Of a stretch of DNA of 64,000 nucleotides, positions 53,841-63,111 are shown piece after piece (within the stretch, counting starts at the first letter, position 1; each line of letters opens with the position of its first letter). The notes beneath the pieces were generated by a model that worked only from the letters and a program-made list of their open reading frames with translations, searched no databases and was not told the DNA's origin. This stretch comes from Chamaelirium japonicum (lineage: Eukaryota > Streptophyta > Magnoliopsida > Liliales > Melanthiaceae), in assembly GCA_947650365.1 (NCBI GenBank), contig OX393550.1, forward strand, positions 121,150,374-121,214,373, given 5' to 3'. Both the position numbers and the translations under genes were made by a program.

Positions 53841-55670
53841 ACATTCTAATTCATTCTCACAATCTTTTCTAATTCATTCGTAGGATCCATTCTAATTCAT
53901 TCGTACGATATATTCTAATTCATTCGTACGATCCATTCTAATTCATTCGCACGAATGTATCCATTCTAATTCATTCATACAATCTATTCTAATTCATTCG
54001 TACGATCCATTCTAATTCATTCGTACAATCCATTCTATTTCATTCGTATGATCCATTCTTACTCATTCGTATGATCCATTCTAATTCATTCGCACGAATG
54101 TATCCATTCTAATTCATTCGTACGATCCATTCTAATTCATTCGCACGATCCATTCTAATTCATTCCTACAATCCATTCTAATTCATTCGTACAATCCATT
54201 CTATTTCATTCGTATGATCCATTCTTACTCATTCGTACGATCCATTCTAATTCATTCGCACGAATGTATCCATTCTAATTCCTTCGTACGATCCATTCTA
54301 ATTCATACGATCCATTCTATTTCATTCATACGATCCATTCTAATTCATTCGCCCGATCCATTCTAATTCATTCATACGATCCATTCTAATTCATTCATAC
54401 GATCCATTCTAATTCATTCGCACGATCCGTACGATCCATTCTTACTCATTCGTATGATCCATTCTAATTCATTCGCACGAATGTATCCATTCTAATTCAT
54501 TTGTACGATCCATTCTAATTCATTCGTACGATCCATTCTAATTCAGTCATACGATCCATTCTAATTCACTAGCACGATCCAATTTAATTCATTCACATGA
54601 ACCATTCTAATTCATTCACCGTACGAATGAATCAGAATGGATCGTATGAATGAATTAGAATGGATCGTGTATCCATTTTAATTTATTCGTGCGATCCATT
54701 CTAATTCATTCGTGCGATCGATTCTATTTCATTCGCTCGAATGTATCCATTCTAATTCATTCGTACGATCCATTCTAATTCATAAGTACGATCCATTCCA
54801 TTCTAATTCATTCGCATCCATTCTAATTCCTTTATACGATCCATTCTTATTCATTCGCACGAATGTATCCATTCTAATTGATTCGCACGATCCATTCTAA
54901 TTCATTCGCACGATCCATTCTTTCGCACGATCCATTCTAATTCATTCGCACGAATGTATCCATTCTAATTCATTCATACAATCTATTCTGATTCATTCGT
55001 ACGATCCATTCTAATTCATTCGTACAATCCATTCTATTTCATTCGTACGATCCATTCTTACTCATTCGTATGATCCATTCTAATTCATTCGCACGAATGT
55101 ATCCATTCTAATTCATTCGCACGAATGTATCCATTCTAATTCATTCGTACGATCCATTCTAATTCATTCGCACGATCCATTCTAATTCTTTCATACAATC
55201 CATTATAATTCATTCGTATAATCCATTCTATTTCATTCGTACGATCCATTCTTACTCATTCGTACGATCCATTCTAATTCATTCGCACGAATGTATCCAT
55301 TCTAATTCCTTCGTACGATCCATTCTAATTCATACGATCCATTCTATTTCATTCATACGATCCATTCTAATTCATTCTCCTGATCCATTCTAATTCATTC
55401 ATACGATCCATTCTAATTCATTCGTACGATCCATTCTAATTCATTCATACGATCCATTCTAATTCATTCGTACGATCCATTCTAATTCATTCGCACGATC
55501 CGTACGATCCATTCTTACTCATTCGTATGATCCATTCTAATTCATTCGCATGAATGTATCTATTCTAATTCATTCGTACGATCCATTCTAATTCATTCGT
55601 ACGATCCATTCTAATTCATTCGCACGATCCAATTTAATTCATTCGCACGAACCATTCTAATTCATTCGCC
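53841..55670 (+). repeat. Plus-sense block with one 48-bp flip
   Basis: It repeats 50.35-51.15 kb at an offset near 3.5 kb, then starts again: the 48-bp flips at 54621 and 55671 are 1,050 bp apart, so about 1 kb is tandemly repeated here. The 62-codon open frame at 54712-54900 lies in it and reads only monomers. Confidence 0.87.
54621..54668 (-). repeat. 48-bp minus-sense flip, copy 7 of 8
   Basis: Entered at ATTCACCGTACG, a CG to CA change from the usual ATTCGCCGTACG. Confidence 0.92.
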
Positions 55671-55718
55671 GTACGAATGAATTAGAATGGATCGTATGAA
55701 TGAATTAGAATGGATCGT
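55671..55718 (-). repeat. 48-bp minus-sense flip, copy 8 of 8
   Basis: Same junctions as copy 1. Confidence 0.92.
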
Positions 55719-56073
55719 GTATCCATTTTAATTTATTCGTACGATCCATTCTAATTCATTCGTACGATCGATTCTATTTCATTCGCACGAATGTATCCAT
55801 TCTAATTCATTCGTACGATCCATTCTAATTCATAAGTACGATCCATTCCATTCTTATTCATTCGCATCCATTCTAATTCCTTTATACGATCCATTCTTAT
55901 TCATTCGCACGAATGTATCCATTCTAATTCATTCGCACGATCCATTCTAATTCATTCGCACGATCCATTCTTTCGCACGATCCATTCTAATTCATTCGCA
56001 CGAATATATCCATTCTAATTCATTCGGACGATCTATTCTAATTCATTCGTATGATCCATTCTAATTCCTTCGT
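55719..56073 (+). repeat. Plus-sense block
   Basis: About 15 monomers, including CCATTCTTTCGCACG near 55,967, ending in the left half of a palindrome. Confidence 0.87.
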
Positions 56074-56094
56074 ACGAAGGAATTAGAATGGATC
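56053..56094. repeat. 42-bp perfect palindrome
   Basis: A complete plus-sense monomer ending CCTTCGT meets its exact complement ACGAAGG at CGTACG, with no loop. The symmetry breaks one base outside GATC on each side. The same 42 bp occur at 58746-58787. Confidence 0.95.
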
Positions 56095-56285
56095 GTACGA
56101 ATGAATTAGAATGGATCGTATGAATGAATTAGAATGGATCGTAGTTATGAATTAGAATGGATCGTACGAATGAATTAGAATGGATACATTCGTGCGAATG
56201 AATTAGAATGGATCGTATGAATGAATTAGAATGGATCGTGCGAATGAATAAGAGTGGATCGTACGAATGAATTAGAATGGATACA
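56074..56285 (-). repeat. 212-bp minus-sense flip
   Basis: Nine minus-sense monomers with the variant GATCGTAGTTATG. It leaves at GGATACACGATCC. It is duplicated at 58767-58978 with the same length. Confidence 0.92.
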
Positions 56286-58766
56286 CGATCCATTCTAATT
56301 CATTCGTACGATCCATTCCAATTCATTCATACGATCCATTCTAATTCATTTGTACGATCCATTCTAATTCATTCACACGATCCATTCTAATTCATTCATA
56401 CGATCCAATCTAATTCATTCGTACGATCCATTCTAATTCATTCGCACAATCTATTCTTATTCATTCCCATGAATGTATTCATTCTAATTCATACGTACGA
56501 TCCATTCTAATTCATTTATACGATCTAATCTAATTCATTCATACAATCCATTCTAATTCATTCGCACGAATGTACGATCCATTCTTACTCATTCGTACGA
56601 TCCATTCTAATTCATTCGCACAAATGTATCCACTCTAATTCATTCGTACGATCCATTCTAATTCCTTCGTACGATCCATTCTAATGCGATCCATTCAAAT
56701 TCATTCATAATTACAAATTCATACGTACGATCCATTATTACGATCCATTCTAATTCATTCGTACGATCCATTCTGATTCCTTCGTACGATCCATTCTAAT
56801 TCATTCATACGATCCATTCTAATTCATTCGTACGATCCATTCTAATTCATTCATACGATCCATTCTAATTCCTTCGTACGATCCATTCTAATTCCTTCGT
56901 ACGATCCATTCTAATTCCTTCGTACGATCCATTCTAATCATTCGCACGATCTATTCTAATTCCTTCGTACGATCCATTCTAATTCATTCGTACGATCCAT
57001 TCTAATTCATTCGCACAATCCATTCTAATTCATTAATACGATCCAATCTAATTCATTCATACGATCCATTCTAATTCATTCATACCATCCATTCTAATTC
57101 TTTCACACGATCCCTTCTAATTCATTCGTACGATCCATTCTAATTCATTCGTACGATCTATTCTAATTCATTCGCATGAATGTATCCAGATCCATTCTAA
57201 TTCATTCACACGATCCATTCTAATTCATTCGCACGATCCATTCTAATTCATTCGTACAATCCATTCTTACTCATTCGTACGATCCATTCTAATTCATTCA
57301 TACAATCCATTATAATTCTTTTGCACGAATGTATCCATTCTAATTCATTCGCACGATCCATTCTAATTCATTCGCATGATCCATTCTAATTCATTCGCAC
57401 GATCCATTCTAATTCATTCATATGATCCAATCTATTTCATTTATACGATCCAATCTAATTCATTCGTACGATCGATTCTAATTCATTCGTACGATCCATT
57501 CTAAGTCATTCGCACGAATGTATCCATTCTAATTCATTCGTACGATCCATTCTAATTCATTTGCACGATCCATTCTAATTCATTCGAACGATCCATTCTA
57601 ATTCATTCGTACAATCCATTTTATTTTATTCGTACGATCCATTCTTACTCATTCGTATGATCCATTCTAATTCATTCGCACGAATGTATCTATTCTAATT
57701 CATTTGTACGATCCATTCTAATTCATTTGTACGATCCATTCTAAATCATTCGTACGATCCATTCTAATTCCCTCGTACGATCCATTCTAATTCCTTCGTA
57801 CGATCCATTCTAATTCATTCCCATGAATGTATCCATTCTAATTGATACGTACGATCCATTCTATTTCATTCGTACGATCCATTCTTACTCATTCCTACGA
57901 TCCATTCTAATTCATTCGCACGAATGTATCCACTGTAATTCATTCGTACGATCCATTCTGATTCCTTCGTACGATCCATTCTAATTCGATCCATTCTAAT
58001 TCATTCATACGTACAAATTCATACGTACGATCCATTATTACGATCCATTCTAATTCATTCATACGATCCATTCTAATTCCTTCGTACGATCCATTCTAAT
58101 TCATTCGTACGATCCATTCTAATTCATTCGTACGATCCATTCTAATTCATTCGTACAATCCATTCTATTTCATTCGTATGATCCATTCTTACACATTCGT
58201 ACGATCTATTCTAATTCATTCGCACGAATGTATCCATCTATTTCATTCGTTTGATGCATTCTATTTCATTCGTACGATCCATTCTAATTCATTCGTACGA
58301 TCCATTATAATTCATTATTACGATCCATTCTTATTGATTCCCATGAATGTATCGATTCTAATTCATACATACGATCCATTCTATTTCATTCATACGATCC
58401 AATATAATTCATTCATACGATCCATTCTAATTCATTCGCACGAATGTATCCATTCTAATTCATTCGTACGATACATTCTAATTCATTCGCACGAATTTAT
58501 TCATTCTAATTCATTCGTACGATCCATTCTAATTCATTCTAATTCATTCTAATTCATTCTAATCCATTCTAATTCATTCGCATCCATTATAATTCCTTTA
58601 TACGATCCATTCTAATTCATTCGCACGAATGTATCCATTCTAATTCATTCGCACGATCCATTCTTTCGCACGATCCATTCTAATTCATTCGCACGAATGT
58701 ATCCATTCTAATTCATTCGTACGATCTATTCTAATTCATTCATATGATCCATTCTAATTCCTTCGT
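56286..58766 (+). repeat. Plus-sense block, 2.5 kb
   Basis: About 107 plus-sense monomers. The composite TTACAAATTCATACGTACG then CCATTATTACGATCC appears near 56,711 and again, as GTACAAATTC, near 58,011. Near 58,530 the core shortens to several tandem CTAATTCATT copies of 10-11 bp. The 124-codon open frame at 58178-58552 is made only of monomers. Confidence 0.88.
58524..58572 (+). repeat. Microrepeat of the half-core, 10-11 bp period
   Basis: CTAATTCATT is repeated four or five times back to back without linker, the last with a C in place of T (CTAATCCATT). This is the clearest place in the window where the monomer collapses to its inner half. Confidence 0.85.
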
Positions 58767-58787
58767 ACGAAGGAATTAGAATGGATC
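58746..58787. repeat. 42-bp perfect palindrome, second copy
   Basis: Same arms and centre as 56053-56094. Both arms are unchanged, so symmetry has been kept since the duplication. Confidence 0.95.
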
Positions 58788-58978
58788 GTACGAATGAATT
58801 AGAATGGATCGTATGAATGAGTTAGAATGGATCATAGTTATGAATTAGAATGGATCGTACGAATGAATTAGAATGGATACATTCGTGCGAATGAATTAGA
58901 ATGGATCGTATGAATGAATTAGAATGGATCATGCGAATGAGTTAGAATGGATCGTACGAATGAATTAGAATGGATACA
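58767..58978 (-). repeat. 212-bp minus-sense flip, second copy
   Basis: Matches 56074-56285 with a few substitutions (GAGTTAG, GATCATAG). Confidence 0.92.
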
Positions 58979-61882
58979 CGATCCATTCTAATTCATTCGT
59001 ACGATCCATTCTAATTCATTCATACGATCCATTCTAATTCATTTGTACGATCCATTCTAATTCATTCGCACGATCCATTCTAATTCATTCATACGATCCA
59101 ATCTAATTCATTCGTATGATCCATTCTAATTCATTCGCACAATCTATTCTTATTCATTCCCATGAATGTATCCATTCTAATTCATACGTACGATCCATTT
59201 TAATTCATTTATACGATCCAATCTAATTTATTCATACAATCCATTCTAATTCATTCGCACGAATGTACGATCCATTCTTACTCATTCGGACGATCCATTC
59301 TAATTTATTCGCACGAATGTATCCACTCTAATTCATTCGTACAATCCATTCTAATTCCTTCGTACGATCCATTCTAATTCGATCCATTCTAATTCATTCA
59401 TACGTACAAATTCATACGTACGATCCATTATTACGATCCATTCTAATTCATTCGTACGATCCATTCTGATTACTTCGTACGATCCATTCTAATTCATTCA
59501 TACGATCCATTCTAATTCATTCGTACGATCCATTCTAATTCATTCGCACGAATGTTTCCATTCTAATTCAGTCGCACGATACATTCTAATTCATTCGCAC
59601 GATCCATTCTAATTCATTCGTACGATCCATTCTAATTCATTAGCACGATCCATTCTAATTCATTCGCATGAATGAATCAATTCTAATTCAATCGTACAAT
59701 CTATTCTATTTCATTCTTACGATCCATTCTTACTTATTCGTATGATCCATTCTAATTCATTCGCACGAATGTATCCATTCTAATTCATTCGTACGATCCA
59801 TTCTAATTCATTCGTACGATCCATTCTAATTCATTCGCACGAATATTTCCATTCTAATTCATTCGTACGATCCATTCTAATTCATTCGCACGATCCATTC
59901 TAATTCATTCATACGATCCATTCTAATTCATTAGCACGATCCATTCTAATTCATTCGCATGAATGAATCCATTCTAATTCAATCGTACAATCTATTCTAT
60001 TTCATTCGTACGATCCATTCTTACTTATTCGTATGATCCATTCTAATTCATTCGCACGAATGTATCCATTCTAATTCATTCGTACGATCCATTCTAATTC
60101 ATTCACACGATCCATTATTATTCATTCGTACGATCCATTCTAATTCATTCGTACAATCCATTCTATTTCATTCGTACGATCCATTCTTACTCATTCGTAT
60201 GATCTATTCTAATTCATTCGTACGTTCCATTCTAATTCATTCGTACCATCCATTCTAATTCCCTCGTACGATCCATTCTAATTCATTCCCATGAATGTAT
60301 CCATTCTAATTGATACGTACGATCCATTCTATTTCATTCGTACGATCCATTCTTACTCATTCGTACGATCCATTCTAATTCATTCGCACGAATGTATCCA
60401 CTCTAATTCATTCGTACGATCCATTCTAATTCCTTCGTACGATCCATTCTAATTCGATCCATTCTAATTCATTCATACGTTCAAATTCATACGTACGATC
60501 CATTATTACGATCCATTCTAATTCATTCGTACGATCCATTCTAATTCTTTCGTACGATCCATTCTAATTCATTCGTACGATCCATTCTAATTCATTCGTA
60601 CGATACATCCTAATTCCTTCGTACGTTCCATTCTAATTCCTTCGTACGATCCATTCTAATTCCTTCGTACGATCCATCCTAATTCATTCGCACGATCCAT
60701 TCTAATTCCTTCGTACGATCCATTCTAATTCATTCGAACGATCCATTCTAATTCATTCGCACGATCCATTCTAATTCATTCCTACGATCCATTCTAATTC
60801 ATTCGCACGATCCATTCTAATTCATTCATACGATCCATTCTAATTCATTCGCACGAATGTATCCATTCTAATTCATTCGTACGATCCATTCTAATTCATT
60901 CGCACAATCTATTCTAATTCATTCGTACGCATACGATCCATTCTAATTCATTCATACGATCCATTCTAAATCATTCGTACAATCCATTCTATATCATTCG
61001 TACGATCCATTCTTATTCATACGATCTATTCTAATTCATTCGCACAAATGTATCCATCTATTTGATTCGTATGATCCATTCTATTTCATTCGTACGATCC
61101 ATTCTAATTCATTCGTAGGATCCATTCTAATTCATTCGTACGATCCATTCTTATTCATTCCCATGAATGTATCCATTCTAATTCATACGTACGATCCATT
61201 CTAATTCATTCATACGATCCAATATAATTTATTCATAAGATCAAGTCTAATTCATTCGCACGAATGTATCCATTCTAATTCATTCGTACGATACATTCTA
61301 ATTCATTCGCACGAATTTATCCATTCTAATTCATTCGTACGATCCATTCTATTTCATTAGTACAATCCATTATTACTCATTCGTACGATCCTTTCTAATT
61401 CCTTCGTACGATCCATTCTAATTCATTCGCACGAATGTATCCATTCTAATTCCTTCGTACGATCCATTCTAATTCCTTCTTACGATCCATTCTAATTCAT
61501 TCGTACGATCCATTCTAATTCATTCGTACACGTGCACGATCCATTCTATTCTAATTCATTCGTACGATCTATTCTAATTCATTAGCATGATCCATTCTAA
61601 TTCATTCATACAATCCATTCTAATTCTTTTGCACGAATGTATCTATTCTAATTCATTCGTACGATCCATTCTAATTCATTCGCACGATCCATTCTAATTC
61701 ATTCGCTAGATCCATTCTAATTCATTCATACGATCCAATCTAATTCATTCATACAATCCATTCTAGTTCATTCGTATGTATCCATTCTAATTCATTCATA
61801 CGATCCATTTTAATTCATACGTACGATCCATTCTAATTCATTCAGATGATCCAATCTAATTCATTCATACGATCAATTCTAA
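58979..61882 (+). repeat. Plus-sense block, 2.9 kb
   Basis: About 126 plus-sense monomers. A local duplication of about 291 bp repeats CATTCGCATGAATGAATC at 59661 and 59952. TGTTTCC/TATTTCC variants at 59,551 and 59,843 keep a similar offset. It ends ATTCTAATGAATTAGAAT, a hairpin with a 2-nt loop. Confidence 0.88.
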
Positions 61883-61925
61883 TGAATTAGAATGGATCAT
61901 ACGAATGAGTAAGAATGGATCATAC
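61883..61925 (-). repeat. 43-bp minus-sense flip
   Basis: Two minus-sense monomers, one with GAGTAAG. The exit CATACTCTAATTC parallels CGTACTCTAATTC at 8756, where the preceding monomers also match. Confidence 0.86.
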
Positions 61926-63095
61926 TCTAATTCATTCGCACGAATGTATCCATTCTAATTCATTCGTACGATCCATTCTAATTCATTCGCACGATCCATT
62001 CTAATTCATTCATACAATTGATCCAATCTAGTTCATTCATACTCATACGATTCAATCTAAGTCATTCATACGATCCATTCTAATTCATTCGTACGATCCA
62101 TTCTAATTCCTTCGTATGATCCATTCTAATTCCTTTGTACGATCCATTCTAATTCGTTCGTATGATCCATTCTAATTCATTCGCACGAATGTATCCATTC
62201 TAATTCATTCGTACGATCCATTCTAATTCATTCGCACAATCTATTCTAATTCATTCATACGATCCATTCTAATTCATTCGCACGATCCATTATAATTCAT
62301 TCATACGATCCATTCTAATTCATTCGTATGATCCATTCTAATTCATTCGCACGATCCATTCTTACTCATTCGTACGATCCATTCTAATTAATTCGCACGA
62401 TCCATTCAAATTCAATCGTACGATCCATTCTAATTCATTCGCACGAATGTATCCATTCTAATTCCTTCGTACAATCCATTCTATTTCATTCGTACGATCC
62501 ATTCTTACTCATTCGTACGATCCATTCTAATTCATTCGCACGAATGTATCCATTCTAATTCATTCGTACGATCCATTCTAATTCCTTCGTATGATCCATT
62601 CTAATTCATTCATACGATCCATTCTAATTCATTCGTACGATCCATTCTAATTTCTTTGTACGATCCATTTTACTCATTCGTACGATCCATTCTAATTCAT
62701 TCGTACGATCCATTCTAATTCATTCGCACAATCCATTCTAATTCATTCATACGATCCATTCTAATTCCTTCGTACGATCCATTCTTACTCATTCGCACAA
62801 TCTATTCTAATTCATTCGTACGATCCATTCTAATTCATTCGTACGATCCATTCTAATTCATTCGTACGATCCATTCTAATTCATTCGCACGAATGTATCC
62901 ATTCTAATTCATTCGTACGATCCATTCTAATTCATTCGCATGATCCATTCTAATTCATTCGTACGATCCATTCTAATTCATTCGTACGATCCATTCTAAT
63001 TCATTAGCACGATCCATTCTAATTCCTTCGTACGATCCATTCTAATTCATTCGCACGATCCACTCTAATTCATTTGTATGATCCATTCTAATTCA
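61926..63095 (+). repeat. Plus-sense block, 1.2 kb
   Basis: About 50 plus-sense monomers. A clean example of a 28-bp linker is at 62888-62898. Confidence 0.89.
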
Positions 63096-63111
63096 TGAAT
63101 TAGAATGGATC
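63080..63111. repeat. 32-bp perfect palindrome
   Basis: GATCCATTCTAATTCA meets its exact complement. The centre is CATG, so the two cores meet within ATTCAT and the CGTACG linker is absent. Confidence 0.93.

Larger units (their letters stand above)
56053..60500. repeat. Tandem duplication of 2,693 bp
   Basis: Three landmarks keep an offset of exactly 2,693 bp: the 42-bp palindrome (56053 and 58746), the right end of the 212-bp flip (56285 and 58978), and CAAATTCATACGTACG (56714 and 59407). Related CAAATTC copies at 58014 and 60482 show a shorter internal period of about 1.1-1.4 kb. The right limit is approximate. Confidence 0.88.

Noticed and set aside
54712-54900. Open frame of 62 codons
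   Set aside because: Satellite only; short and with no gene context.
56053-56094. Intrinsic terminator or regulatory hairpin
   Set aside because: The palindrome has no T-tract and is fully explained as two opposed satellite monomers.
58178-58552. Open frame of 124 codons, the longest seen
   Set aside because: Satellite throughout, ending in the half-core microrepeat. Length is explained by stop-removing core variants (CTATTT, CTTACT) and 28-bp units.
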